A stretch of 64,000 nucleotides of DNA. It comes from Gongronella butleri. Taxonomy: Eukaryota; Mucoromycota; Mucoromycetes; Mucorales; Cunninghamellaceae. How positions within the stretch are numbered: position 1 is the stretch's first letter; each line of letters begins with the position of its first letter. The position numbers and the translations under genes were made by a program. The notes beneath the pieces were generated by a model, which ran no database searches, was not told the DNA's origin, and saw only the letters and a program-made list of their open reading frames with translations. Shown piece after piece: positions 42,815 through 55,417 of this stretch. The DNA lies in assembly GCA_025201375.1 (NCBI GenBank), contig JAIWZP010000003.1, positions 682,001 through 746,000 on the forward strand, given 5' to 3'.

Positions 42815-44445
42815 TCATCGCGTTCTTCTGCCCTTGTGATGGTAAGATCGGCGCGAGGAATGGCTGGCATGCGATTGTTGGCCAGAGTTTGCCGCGTGCC
42901 CGTAGTGATTTGCAGGTGCATTGTGTATTTTCTCCGTGAGATGGGATGGAAACATGCCTGACCTATTGCCAAGAACACCATGCCACCAATCATCGGTGGG
43001 CCCGACGCGACGCGTGACACGGATGCAATCACCAGCTTTAAAAGAAAGCTTGGGCGCGTCGTTTGGATCAAAATCGCGTATTGCCATGACGTAAAAGACC
43101 CCTTGCATGGACACGTCCTCAGCGGCCGCGTGCTTGGAACTGTAATAGGCATTGGCCGCCGACGCGCTGTGTGACGCGTGCATCCTGGGCGTGCTTTGGG
43201 CGGACGGTGAAGGCATGTTATAGGCGTGCGGCGGCCCGTACAATGTATTAATGCCTGCGAACGCGTCGTCTGGTTTGTGTACCGAGAACCGATGATGTGC
43301 ACCTGTGGCTCGTGTTGATTCTGGTGCAGCATCGGGTTTTCGCAGCGATTGGGGATGTAGTGATCTTGGCGAATAATGTTTTTCTGATTGTGGCCTGGCT
43401 GTGGCCGTTGTTGCTGGATAGGATCGCATCGACCCCTCCACATGGCTGACAAGAGGACCGAAACGCGTGCCTGGCTGGCGATTGGAAACTCTGTGCGTGC
43501 GTAAAATATTGCAAAGCATATTGGCTTGCTTGGGAACACGCACCAATCCGTGCAAAATCTCAATGGCAGTAATGCCGCGGCCATAAACCATGGCATTGGC
43601 CTGCTCGCTTGTGGTTATGCGCGTCCCTTCGAACGAAAAGGCCATGTAGGTCCCATTTGCCCAGCTTGTTATTTAATAAAAAAAAAAGGTGAGAATCGAT
43701 CATGCAAAAAGGCACCATGGACCAGATTTACCTGTAGGTATAGGCGGCCGTCATTGTTCCGGCTATGGTGTTGCTGCCGGAGCCTAGCGGGCCGGATGAG
43801 ATGGACACGTGGCCCCCAAGTTGCAAATAACCGCGCGCTTCAAAAAAGACTTCGAGAACCTCGCGACAATTGATCACAATCAGGGATTTTACAAACTTGT
43901 CGTTGCTCAAACCACGAAAGGTCTATAAAAAAAGTATGAGGCCAAGCCTGTTTGCATTTTGTTTCTTCATAATCTACCGGAAATGCTATGCTCACGGCGC
44001 ATGGCGCTGACCAATCTATGATGTCAATTAAAAAAGGTGTATGAGCATTGATTTTGCTTCCTTGGGATCTAGTGCGCCATGGGGAACCACGTACTTCCGT
44101 CATTTAGCCTAGAGGAAGAATGTGGATGAACATTTTAACCATTAATTCGCGTAATTAGCTACCAATTTGGCGTTTACACGTACCTTGCCATGATCATGCC
44201 GCGTTCCTGTTGAATAAAAATCAAACCATGTGCCTTGGCAAGGACGCTGGAGGGGATGACGTGCCTATATCGTCCCATGAGGCTTCTTTCTACAAAGAAA
44301 ATGCCCTGTGAGCGGTGTTTACAGGCTTGCAATGCTGATTTTTGGGCATACCTGTGTACGATATTAGGAGTTCTTCTGCAGATTTTATTTGTTCTAAGAG
44401 CTTTGGCGGCTCTGGAGGGGTTTTGAACAAGGAGAACAAAGTCAT
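42815..44445 (-). CDS. Ysc84/SH3YL1-like actin-patch protein (Ysc84 domain plus SH3)
   Basis: Binds membranes and actin at endocytic sites. Minus-strand exons 44352-44445, 44184-44289, 44095-44108 (only 14 nt), 43978-44015, 43732-43922 and 42815-43664 give 430 aa. The Ysc84 (DUF500/SYLF) domain spans about 1-235: HVIPSSVLAKAHGLIFIQQ, LNDGNWSAPCAVSIAF (family GSWSAPSAI), ARGYLQLGGHVSISSGPLG, YMAFSFEGTRITTSEQANAM and YGRGITAIEILHG. A disordered linker leads to an SH3 domain at about 335-395: IRDFDPNDAPKLSFKAGD, DDWWHGVLGNRSGMFPSHL. The short exon is needed to keep the WSAP block in frame, which supports it. Start ATG precedes LFSLFKTPPEPPKLLEQIKS, a typical family N-terminus. Confidence 0.9.
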
Positions 44446-45263
44446 TGGGCGGGTTTTATCCTTTTACGAGAAAAAAAGAGATTCTTTTTTCAAAACCATC
44501 CCGTGTCGCGTGTCTGTCGCGTTTTTTTTTTTTTTTTTGTGGTCTCCTTGTTACTGAGCTGGCCACTTGTGGAAAAAAAAAAAAAAAAAAGGCAAAGTAT
44601 GGGAGAAGAGACGTGAAAGAATTGCATCGGGTGATTCTTTGTTTTTTATTACACACATCGTAGCAGACCACGAATTTTACGATAGCGGCGCGCGACGGCA
44701 GTTCTTCGAATGAACGGGTCGTACAAAACACAAACAAACGAAACGCCCTTTCTCTTGTTCTTTTTTTACGGCCCCTGTTTACACCCGCATTTGTCCCACC
44801 GACTGTATTTTTTACGTTTCGACCCGCTGTGTGCGTTTTAAAGCCATCATAAGCCCTTGTACGACTCATTGCTTCTTGCAACGATGTTTTTTCTTTCTTT
44901 TACAGCCTCACCGAGGGCTGGCGTGCCATTATTTTAGCGCGCTTTACATGTTAAAAACCTAGACCTCGTGATATTCCTCGAAAAAATCAGCATCGACGCG
45001 ACTACCCCGTGACCCATTTTCCCAACAACCTTAGCCCAGCAACGTGCATGGATCGCCTCGGCCACATTTCCGTCCTTTTTTTATCCAAACTTTAAAAAAT
45101 GCGTTTCTCAGACATTTTCCAATTGTCTCTCCAGCTGATCACAGCGCTGCATAACAAGAAGTTTGGCCGGCTACATCTTCAATGCAATTCCATGGAAACA
45201 AATGCTGTCTGGATCATAAAAAAGCTTGTTTTTTTTCTTTTGCTTTTCACATTATTTTAACAC
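44446..45263. other. intergenic, upstream of Ysc84-like gene
   Basis: No gene. Contains T and A runs at 44520-44538 and 44573-44590, which flank a short core and could pair. Confidence 0.45.
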
Positions 45264-45480
45264 TTGAGGGCCCGAACACGCCTGAACACGAGTTGAACAC
45301 GTCTGTTATGATACAGTATGATGCTCACCCGAATACGCCTGATACACACCCAAACACGCGGCCTGAGCACGCCCAAACACGCCTGAATACGCGTTGAATT
45401 CGCCTGAATACGCATCGAGCACGCCTGAGTACGCCAAAATACGCGTTGAATACGCCAAATTCAGCCATCATTTTAAAAGG
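45264..45480. repeat. degenerate minisatellite of CGCCTGAAYACG-type units
   Basis: About a dozen imperfect units of 10-14 bp such as CACGCCTGAACACG, TACGCCTGATACAC, CACGCCTGAATACG and TACGCCAAAATACG. It is interrupted by ATGATACAGTATGATGCTC near 45310. Non-coding. Confidence 0.8.
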
Positions 45481-45569
45481 CATATGATATTGGCCTTGCA
45501 TGGATACACGCGCGCGTCATGAGAGGCCTCTGCCTGTTGTATACTATCATACTTCGTACTGTAGATACA

Positions 45570-47195
45570 GTACTAGCAAGCACGAATCTCGATATTTCTC
45601 AGGGCTGAGTAATCCGATTCGCAAAAATAATTAACACCGTTGGAGAATTGGATTTACCATCAACTGGTCCAAATTTCGGGCCAGATGAGCAAGTTTCTGA
45701 GAAAGCGCCAACTTCATAGGCGTAAAGGGGTATTATCACGACCATTTGACCTCGTACCGCGGCACAGACTGAGCGCCCCGACGCGTGACTCATGTCAAAT
45801 GAATCAGCGGCCAAACGCAGTAAAAGCGCTTGTGGTTTTGAGACATCGCGTCCAGTTCTTGACGAGTTAGCCTTCAGTGATTGCTTTGATCTTGGTTTGG
45901 CCCTGAGTTTATGCGAAATGCATTTTCTCAGTAATGAGCCAACCAATCTCTGGAAAAACCTGAAATCATTGATGTTTTGAGTCGAGTATCCATTGGTCAA
46001 AATTTTGGGTTATATGGTCTGGCACACCAGGAGAAACGCGTAAAATATTATTTTGGCTCTGGGTTTTCACTAGCAAATACTAATCTCAAGGTTTCTCGAG
46101 ACTGAGTGATCCGATTTCCGAAAAAAACTAACACGGCTGAAGGATTGTCTCTACCATCAACTGGTCTAAATTTGGGACCAGGTGCGCAAGTTTTTGATGA
46201 AGTGCCAGTTTCATAGGCGTAAAGGGGGTAATATCATCACCATTTGGTCCCGTACGGCGGCAATAGCTGAGCGCCCCCGATACGCGAGTCACATCAAATG
46301 AATCAGTGTCCAAACATGGTAAAAGCGCTTATAGTTTTGGGACATCGCGTCGAGTTCTCGGCGAGTTAGCCTTCAGGGAGCGTTTTGCCCCTACCGGTAG
46401 TTTGGCCCTCAATTCATAAAAAATTCATTTTCTCAGGTCCGAGTGGTCCGATTTGGAAAAAAAACTTGGAATCATTGAAGTTTTGAGTCGAGTATCCACT
46501 GATCTAAATTTGGCGCCTTACAGTCAGGCTCATCGGGAGAAACGCGTAAAATATTACTTTGCGCTGGATTTTCACTAGCAAACACGAATCTCGAGATTTC
46601 TCGTAACTGAGTTATCCGATTCGCGAAAAAAGTTGACGCCGTCGGAGAATTAGGTTTACCATCAACTGGTTAAAATTTCGGACCATATGAGCAAGTTTCT
46701 GAGAAAGCGCCAGTTTCATGGTCGTAAATGGGGTAAGATATCGACCATTTGGCCTTATACCGTAGCAACGGCTGAGCGCCTCGACGCGTGAGTCACCTCA
46801 AATGAATCTGCGGTCAAACACGGTAAAAGCGCTTGTGGTTTGGGGACATCGCGTCAAGTTCTCGGCGAGTTAACCTTTATGGATCGTTCTGATTTCTGTT
46901 TTGACCCTGATTTCACGCAATATGCATTTTCTCCGGACTGAGTGATCCGATCTCTGAAAAAAATTGACATTGTCGGATTCTTGTGTTCAGTATCCTCCAG
47001 CTCGAATGTAGGACACGATGAACATAATCCAGAGGAAGCGCCCTGCAAAAAAAGGGTACGGCCCATTCCATTTTGTAGCGTACGCGACAACGGCTCAACG
47101 TATCGACGCGCGAGTTATGTCAATAAATTTCTGAGCAAAGACGGCAAAAACGCTTGCATTTTGAAGACATTGCATTGAGACCTTGGCGAGTTGCA
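45570..47195. repeat. tandem array, period about 500 bp, a little over three units
   Basis: Unit starts TAGCAA(G/A)(C/T)AC(G/T)AATCTC lie at about 45573, 46072 and 46574. Shared inner blocks include ACCATCAACTGGT, GCAAGTTT(C)TGA, TAAAAGCGCTT, GACATCGCGTC and CGCGTAAAATATTA. Each unit has a long part (about 325 bp) and a short related part (about 175 bp) starting at a TGCATTTTCTC block; in unit 3 the second part continues longer (46922-47195). Mismatches are spread evenly, so the array is old. No frame is conserved among units. Confidence 0.8.
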
Positions 47196-47460
47196 GTGAA
47201 ATGACTATGAAAACTCGCATTTTCTATGTTGGTTTGGCAGACATGATCTTCGTTCGGCTCTGCCTGCCTGTCCATATTCACAAATACGACATGGACTTTT
47301 TGCAAAAAAAAAAGAAAACATCAGGCATATCTCAGCAAGTGCCCGAGACAATGTACAAACGGCCGATTCCTCCCCATCTTTTTTTTTTTTCTTTTTATTC
47401 ATCAGTGAGTGAGAAGATGGATGAAAAAAAAAATAGAGGTTTAATGATTTTTGGGAAAAT

Positions 47461-50400
47461 TCACCATACGATGGATGGGTGTACTCCGTTTCGTGGCTGG
47501 TCGCGAGTGATTTGTCTGTAGAATTTCGACATTTTTGAGTCGCGTCGTTTTGCCTGTGAGAGCATGTAGCGTTTGTGCAATTCCTCTGAGATGTGTTGAT
47601 GGCACATTTGGAATTCGGCATGTGTAAAGCGTTTGACGACGAGGTAGCGCTTTGACGTGGCAAACAGGCTTTCGTAAGAAAAGGCTTGCAGTGTGACGGG
47701 GTTGACGTAGATGCGGCCGGGGACGCGCTGCTCGCCGTCGAGAGTGATGACGCGGTTGAGGCCGCGCGCATAGGCGCGATTGAGCTTTTGCTGGTTCTGG
47801 TAACGAAAGGCGATGTAATTGTAGCCGCGATGTGTGAGCGAGGTGAAACAAAAGACAAATGGCAAGTGGGCGAATCGGTGGCGACGATTGCGCAGCGCAT
47901 GGTCCGCTTCTGCCCAGTCGACGAGCTCGTATCCAGCAGGTGCCTGACGGAATTGCGAAAAGTACGGATGGCTGTCGGCCGCGTTGTGTCCCATGGTCCA
48001 ATCGAGAGGCGGGCGGCGCATCATGTCGAATTGCGGCAACAGGGCGCCCTTGAATGGCAGCATGTTGGCGGCGCCCTTGCCAAAGCCCAACATGTTCCAA
48101 AACGACGATCTTTTCCCGCCGCCTGCTGCTGCGGCGGCGGCCTCGACGGGGGTCATGGCGCGCTCCACCATGGCCTGTTCTGCTGCTGCTGCGGCTGCTG
48201 CTTCAGGGGGTGGTGGTGCTGGTGCAGGTTCGGGCGCAGGCTCTGGTGCGGGTGCATGTGCCGGTTCCGCTGCAGATATGGCTTTTGAAGCAATTGCGCC
48301 CGCTGCTGCGGCGGCGGCGAGTGGAGGCAAATGATTTCCGTCCTTTGCACCGACATGTGGCAAGGCGGCGTCGGCCTTTTCGCTGATGGTGACCTTTTTC
48401 TCCTTTTTTTCTTCTTTTTTCTTCTTTTTTGCTTCTGCGGGCGTCAATTCTTCTTCCATGGGGCCATTAGGTCCGCCCATCATGCCATTGGGCCCGCCGC
48501 CGCCCATCATGCCGCCAGGGCCGCCCATCATGTGCGGGGGCATCATGCCGCCATTCATCATCATGGGATCCATTCCGTTCATCATCATGGGATCCATGCC
48601 ATGGTGGCCCATGGGCGGCATGCCAAAGGGCATCATGCCATTGCCCATCATACCTGGATGTGGGTGGTGGGGATCCATCATCATCGGGTCAAAGTGCCCG
48701 GCGCCCATCATCATGTTGTTGTGCCCATTGCCGTAAAATGGGGTTGGTGGCATGCCCATGGGCGTCATCATCCCTGCACCGGGCGTGCCTGGGCCATGTG
48801 GTGGCACGGGCGGCATCATGCCATTCATGCCATTCATGCCATTGAGCCCATGGAGCCCATGGAGGCCCATGCCCATGCCGCCCATGCTTCCAGGCGTCAG
48901 CATGGCGCTACCAGGAGTGAGCATGGCGCTGCCGGGTGTCGACACATGTGGCAAGAGTCTTGTAGGATCCACCACGCTCCCAGGCGTCGACAATCCGGGT
49001 GTAAATGGGCCATTGGCGGCGCCAGACATGCCAACCGGCGTTTGTGACGCGCCAATGCCATGCACAGCTCCCGGCGTGCTCACACCAGCTGGAGAAGCCA
49101 CCCCCAAATTGCCCATACTTGCCATATTCGCCATATTGTTGCCATTGACCGTGCCTGGCATCGGCGATGAGTCCATTTGGCCATTGGATGTTGCTGCCGC
49201 CGCCGCTGCTGCAGCTGCTGCAGCGGCTGTGGCCACGCCAGCGCCAGCATTGCGCAAGATGCCCACGGGTTGTTGCGGCGGCTCAGACATGGGCGTGACC
49301 ATGGGCGTGGAAAACGGCGTCCCCGCGCCAGCCCCGCCTGGAGGCACACTACCATGCATCCACGGTGTCCCTGGCATAGGCAGGTCCTCTCCTACAAAAA
49401 AAAAAAAAAAAAAAAAAAAAAGGAAAGAAAAACTGGATGAGATTCACTCTTTCTCATTTTTTTATTTTTTTGCCTCTTTTTTTCACTCCCTTTTCACTCT
49501 CTTTTGTTCTCGTTTTCTTGTTTCGCCGCCACTCTCTATTTTTTGCCTTCTCTGACTCTCATTTGGATCTCTCTTTCAGATTTTTATGCATTTTTCTCAT
49601 TTTTTTCAATTTACCAGGTGGCATCATGGACAAGGAGTGGCGGCGCAGGATGGGTGGGCGCTGAAGCATGGGTGGTGGGCCGTGCAATTCATCCAGGGCA
49701 GGCGGTGGTGGGCCTTGCATGGAATGAGCACGTCTCAATGGCGGATGGATGCGATCATCGATGGTGGGTGGCATGGACGCGTGCATGCCTGGTGAATTTG
49801 GTGCGCTGCGGACGCCCATGAGGTAGGCATCGCCGGGGGCAAGGAAGGATGGGTGATGACCAGGGCCAGGGGGAGGAGGACGCGGGTGTGGTGGCACGTC
49901 CATTGGGTAGCCATACGCGTCGTCGACAAACGTGACGTGTTCACGGCCATTGCGTTGTCGCCTTGGACGGTGGTGGTCAGAACGAGGAGGAGGCACATTG
50001 CTGGCAGACAGGCTGCGACGAAGAATTGGCGGGCGGGGTGGGTGTTGCTGGTGTTGCTTCTTTTTTTTACGCTGAGGTTGCACAGGACTGGGTGAATAGT
50101 CCCCGGCACCAGGCCAGGCGGCCGCAGAAGAGTCAAAAAAGTGGTCATTGTCATCCAAAAAGCCATGGAAGCCATAATGGGCGCCTTGGCCCTCTTGAAA
50201 TGGCATGGCGTGACGCAATTTGGAAGATGATGCTTTTTTCTTCTTTTTTGATCCTTGGCGGCTGCCTGGGAGCGGCGTGGACGGAGTGGGGGACGCCAAT
50301 GGCGTGTAATAAGGGTCATACGGCACATCATAAGCGTCATAGGTGTCGTAAGCGTCGTAGGGAGAACCTGGCCAGCCCGGCGGCATCATGCTAGGTTGAG

Positions 50401-50644
50401 GCGATGCGGGCTCGCTGAGATGGGCTAATGGAAAGTCCATGTCGCCGCCGCCTAGGTGCAGATGATCCATGTAGTTGCTGAGAAATCCATTAACCTGATC
50501 GTCAGGTGGAAAGTCGCTGTAAAATGGCCCGTCGTCGCCGTACGAAAAATAATCATAGGGACTGGGTGTGCGCTGCGCCTTGCCGTGCCGCTTTTTGGAT
50601 CGCGGCTGGCGGCGGCGCCGCGGAGCATCGTCAAAATCGCTCAT
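47461..50644 (-). CDS. large low-complexity protein with an unrecognised conserved-looking C-terminal domain
   Basis: Two minus-strand exons, 49615-50644 and 47461-49391, give 986 aa. The N-terminal 340 residues are Pro/Asp/Tyr-rich with basic patches (RRRRQPRSKKRHGK) and two similar PPILRRSLS and PPILRRHSLS motifs. The middle is Ala runs followed by Met/Gly/Pro-rich repeats (MMPPHMMGGPGGMMGG) and a Thr-Pro-Gly-Ser series (STPGS, LTPGSAMLTPGS). A Lys/Glu stretch and an Ala-rich stretch follow. The last 190 residues are different: ordered composition, with LPFKGALLPQFDMMRRPPLD, WAEADHALRNRRHRFAHLP, HRGYNYIAFRYQNQQKLNRA and FTHAEFQMCHQHI. This end should be the functional domain; I do not recognise it. 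The opposite strand also has long open frames, explained by composition. Confidence 0.65.
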
Positions 50645-51469
50645 CAAAGAGATAAAACACAAGAAAAAAAATGAAAAAGATGCACTTTTGCACAGGCAAC
50701 AAGGTGCAGATGAGAGAAATAAAAAAAGGGGGGATGCAAAAAAAAAAAAAAAAAAAAAAAGGATGATCCCTTTCCTGACCACCTATTCTGACTACCTTTT
50801 TTTTTTTTTTTTTAGACTGCCGTCGTGTAACCTTGGCCATTTGCCTTTTCCAGCGGCCTGTTTTGATGTGCCGGGTGGTTGGGTGAGATGGATGCGATGA
50901 CACAATGCGTCAGATTTCCCCCATTGTTGTCACCACGCCGAAAACAAGCGACGTCATGCCTTTTGCGAGCCAATTGGCTCTTTTTTTTTTTTTGTTGCAT
51001 CCTTTACAAGTCGCGCAATGGCATCATCGTTGTTCTTTTTGGATTCTTGGCGCACACGCCAATGACGATCTCCCACTGCCAGGCCGATTCCGCTCCCCCT
51101 TTTTTTTAGCTTCTCTTTTTTTTTGGCCATTGCGGCGCTCTAAAAAAAAAAGGGGGGGGCGAACGCGACGCGCTGAACATTCAGATATGCACGGTGCCAG
51201 TCGAAACACTCACATTTTTGCGGGGTCATGGCGTGGTCAGGTGCCAATGAGCGTTCAAAGGATGCAAGAATGGGCTCTTTTTTTTAATTTAGAAACTAGC
51301 AATAAAAGAAATACATGATTGTGCGAAAACAACTTGAAACAGCAATGATATGTGATATGGTGGACAAAGAAAATGTGGAATGACCAATAAAAGACAAAAA
51401 AAAAAAAAAAAACGGGGGGTGGGGAATAGCAATGATATGAATAAGATATACAAGAGAGAGAGAGGGAAA
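50645..51469. other. intergenic between two minus-strand genes
   Basis: No gene. A 22-base A run at 50739-50760 and a T run at 50798-50813 lie close together; smaller T/A runs at 50980 and 51140. Holds the promoter of the low-complexity gene and the 3' end of the Zn2Cys6 gene. Confidence 0.45.
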
Positions 51470-54400
51470 TCAGTAAAACGAAGAATTGGATGAAGAGGGC
51501 AAGACCCAGGGCGAGGCTTGCTGGTGCGCGTAAAAAGGCTGCGAGGTGGCGGGCATTTGGACTTGCGCAGGGGCCATTGGCTGTGATGGAGGGAAATAAT
51601 AGACCACGGCATGGTCCTGGGATGATGCGGGCGGCGGGGGCGCGTCGTATGGCTGCTGTGAGGTTGCGTGCTGATCGACCAATTGCTGTTGCTGCTGCTG
51701 CTGCTGTTGTTGTTGTTGTTGTTGATCTGGGGGCATGTCGGTATAAGAACTTGAGTGCGCGGGATTTTGATGGAGAGTCTGCATGGTTTCTGCCGAGAAA
51801 AAGTCGTTCCAATCGACGTTTGTGGGGGCATTGGCGACCCAAGGTTTGGTGGTGATGCTGTTTTTGCTCTTTGGCGGCGGCAACGAGGGCCGTGCAAAGG
51901 ACGAGTCTGTCAAATCGGTGATGAACGATGCTGCGGCAGCGGTTGCGGCGACGGCTACGGCGGTGGTGGCGGTGGCCGAGGTGGACACGGACGATTGGAG
52001 CGACGACAAGCTCAAAGGGGGTGAATCGACGACGGACATGGCATTGATCAACACCTGTTGCTGTGCAGCAGTTAATGCGGCGGCAGCGGCATGTTGTTGT
52101 TGGGATGAATGGGATGGGATGGATGGAATAGATGGGTTGGATGGAGGGGGCAATTGGGTGGCGGTGGTGGTGGTGGTGGATGTGGTGGTGGTGGCGGACG
52201 AGAGCATGGACGCATTGCTGGTGCGCTGCTTGTCGTTGCCCAAGGTGGTTTCATTTAACTCGATGATGTTATTATTATTATCGTCGGGAGGATACACAGG
52301 CATGTCCTGGAAACCGTAGCCCCACTGGAAATAGGCAGGGTCCTGTGTACGTGTTTCCTGCAACACAAGGAATTGGTCGTAAAGAAATGGATGCAGCGAT
52401 GAAGATGTGGATGATGACGACGATGAATTGAACGATGGATCCAGTGGTGGATGTCCAGGCGTCGGGCTTGGACTGGGAACAGGCCACATTGGTTGGTACA
52501 TCTCATCTGAGCCCATCTGTTGCAGATGTTGTTGAAGGAGAGCTTCGTGGGCTGGCCATGGGGCTTCGTCGGCCATCATTGGCCCCTTTTCTGTTGAAAA
52601 GGTCCCTTTATCGGGCATCATGACCTCCTTTTCCGCCGTTTTTGTAACTTTGATTTTCGTTGGTGATGGCGCATGGTCCGAATCCATACGTGGGCGCTTG
52701 GCGGGGCGCGTCGGTGCCAAAGACGCGTCAGACAATGGCGATGATGACGAAGACGACGCCGTTGACGCGTCATTGCGGGCATTGGTGATGGACGACATGC
52801 TCGCTTTTCGTTTTAATGGCATGCCGAGGTCCTTTGTGTCCTTTTCGGTAGCCAATGGCTTGTTGCTGCTGCTCAATTGCCCGGGCATGGCCGTCATGAG
52901 CTTGTTGGTCGTGGACAGTCGATCAAGCAGCTCTTGATCCAGTGCCGCACGTTGCGACCGCCCTTTTTTCGTCGTTGGCGGCGCCATGCGACGTGTAGGT
53001 GTCGGCGACCTTGGCTGCTGCGGCTGCTGCAATGGCGTCATTGGCGCTGCTTTTGTTGTTTCTGTCGTTTTGACCGACGAATTCGAAGCATTGACCGACA
53101 AAGTCGAAGCATTGACCGAGGCATTGGCGGGCACAGGATTGGACGTGTTCTTCAAGTGGCCGTCCCACACAGCGAGTGCCTGGTGCGACAAAAAACCAGC
53201 GGGTTTGCCTGAAACGTACTTGTGTGCGGCGTAGGCGAGGCGCATGCACACGCCTTGCAGCTCGGGCCATTGCCTGAGCTGCGGCAACCGGCTCCCCTTG
53301 TCGACAAACGTGCGGAGCAGCCGAATCATCGTGCACATGGGGTAAAACGCCACCGGTCCTTTCCGCAACGCGCAAATCAGCTTGTCGGTCGCACCAAACC
53401 GCGACATGCACGCCTGTAGCACCAAATCCACACTTTCCATGGCCATATCGGCCGACGCCATCGCCATGTCCATCACCATGGGCCATTGCGAGCAGTACAG
53501 CTGCGTGGAAACCACCAATTGGTAGCACCGCAGCATAGACACGTCATACCACGCCGCACGGTGTTTCCTGACCACTTCTTCCAGTTGCCCAATCTGCTTT
53601 TCAACATGGTCCAAGTCAATCTACAAAAATTACACGAAAAAGAAAAGAATGTGAATTTAGCACCAATTAGCCCATTTTTTTTCCATTTTTACCTTGATGT
53701 CGCCCAAGGACAGTGTGTCCATGGTGGCGGCATGGGTGTACCGCATGAGCAGGTGATTGAACAGGTCGACCATGTACAATGTCCAAGCGGTGAGCATGCT
53801 GTTGCCATGTGAATGGTCGTTGGTACCGTCATTTGCGGGTGGTTCCGGTGGGGTGAGCGTATGCAGATGGAGCAATTGGTTGCTGCGACTGAGATGAAAC
53901 GCGAACCAAGCCTGCCATCCAAAGAGAATCGATTTTAATGCGTTTCGGCGCGGCTGAGTGGCGTGATCGTGCTCATTTTCGTGCTCCTGGTGCGTGTCAA
54001 ACAGGCGCGCGCGCAGTGCAAAGCCAATGGCCATGTTGAGCGTCATGTACGCCTGCTCCTCGCCAACGGCCACGCATTCATAATGCAGCAAAAACACAGC
54101 GGCGCTGATTAAATCGAGCAAATCGTCGTTTTTGCTGCTGTTTGCGACGGGTATGGACGTCTGTTCTGCGGCCGCCGCTGCCGACGGGTACACCTTGGCG
54201 AGAAAGTGCTGATGTGCAAATGTGTAACACCGATCGGCAAGTTTTGGGCACAAGCGCGGCACGGTGGTATAAATCAGGGCCGCTTTTTTCAAAACGACGG
54301 CAAACAGGCTGTAATGGAGGATATCGCGGATGGAAACCGCCGTGGCGGCTGTGTCTGGGGGCGGCGTGGGCACCGGGGAGCTCGATGCCGCAGCAGCCGC

Positions 54401-55417
54401 AACGGGATGGTTGTTGAAAGAGAAGAAATCGGGGAAGATGTCGATTTTCTCGTTTTCATCTTCATCGGTTGTCAAGATGGCCGCATAAAGCGGGTTGTGG
54501 TGCCTGAGAAGACGATACAGCAGCGTGGCGAGGTCCTTGTTGGTTTTTTGACGCGATTTTAGCGTGTCATGGCTGGTTTCGTGCATGGAAATGGCGTATA
54601 TTTGGTCGAGCAGCTGCGTCAGTGCATGCCACGCCGGCAAGCGTGCATTGGCGCTGAAGAAATAGTCCATATACAGCGGCGGAAACACAAACGCGGTGCC
54701 ATCGGCGGCGGCGCGGAACCGGAGGCCCAGAAAAAGCGAATTGCTCGGGCCAATGGCTTGCAGCGCGGCAGCATCGACTTTTGGCCACGTTTGCGATGGG
54801 TTTTCAGAAAGAGGAGATGCAATGGGTGCTGTTTGTGGTGTTGAGGCATGTGTCGAGGGCGCGTGACGTGAGGAGGACGAGACATGGCGTGGATTTGTTG
54901 AAAAAGACGAACAGGTTGTTGGTATTCGTGGCGACAACGACGCCCTGGACGTGGATGAAGAACAACAAGACGACGACGAGCTCGCTTTGACCGCCGTTGG
55001 TGGCGGTGTCACGGGTGGCGGCGATGTGGACGTGGGTGTCGGTGGTATGGACGCTTGTTGTTGCTTTTCTTGCTTTTCTAGCTTTTGTTGCTGCTTGAGG
55101 CCGTTGTAATAGCTGCACACAAGTTCCTTGCGCACGCACCGCTCACACGGCTCACCTTTGTGGGGGCAGAAAAAATGAGGGTCAGCAACAATATTATCAT
55201 AAAGCTGAAATGGGGTACAAAAAGGCTTTGTGTTTCAAGTTTTGCCAAGGTGAAAAAAAAAGAGAGCGGTAAAAAAAAAAGGAAAAAGGGGAGCCCACTT
55301 ACGTCCGCTGCAGCGCACCTTTTTATTTCGGCACGAGTCGCATGCCTGGCTGACCTTGACCCGTCTATTTGGGTAGCCGTCCTTTGTAAACGAGTGCCAA
55401 CGATAGGGTGCGGCCAT
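51470..55417 (-). CDS. Zn2Cys6 (GAL4-type) transcription factor with fungal_trans-like region
   Basis: Minus-strand exons 55303-55417, 53693-55155 and 51470-53620 give 1242 aa. The zinc cluster is at residues 26-53 and is split by intron 1: ACDSCRNKKVRC, then CERCVRKELVC, with canonical C-x2-C-x6-C-x5-C-x2-C-x6-C spacing. A Ser/Thr/Pro-rich linker follows. A helical central region (about 155-700) with LYMDYFFSANARLPAWHAL, SAAVFLLHYECVAVGEEQAYMT and FALRARLFD fits the fungal-specific regulatory domain. The C-terminal 500 residues are low complexity: Thr, Ala, Gln (a run of 11 near residue 1150) and Pro rich, plausible activation region. Start at MAAPYRW, the last ATG before the cluster. Target genes cannot be read from sequence. 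Confidence 0.9.

Noticed and set aside
45264..45480. Possible CRISPR-like array
   Set aside because: Units are short, degenerate and without unique spacers, and the genome is eukaryotic; it is a minisatellite.
48331..49555. Plus-strand frames of 238 and 267 codons, His- and Pro/Met-rich
   Set aside because: Mirror of the Met/Gly/Pro repeats of the minus-strand gene; splice sites and the ordered C-terminus support only the minus strand.
51783..52319. Plus-strand frame of 178 codons within the Zn2Cys6 gene
   Set aside because: Val/Ala/Cys-rich shadow of Thr/Ala/Gln codons.
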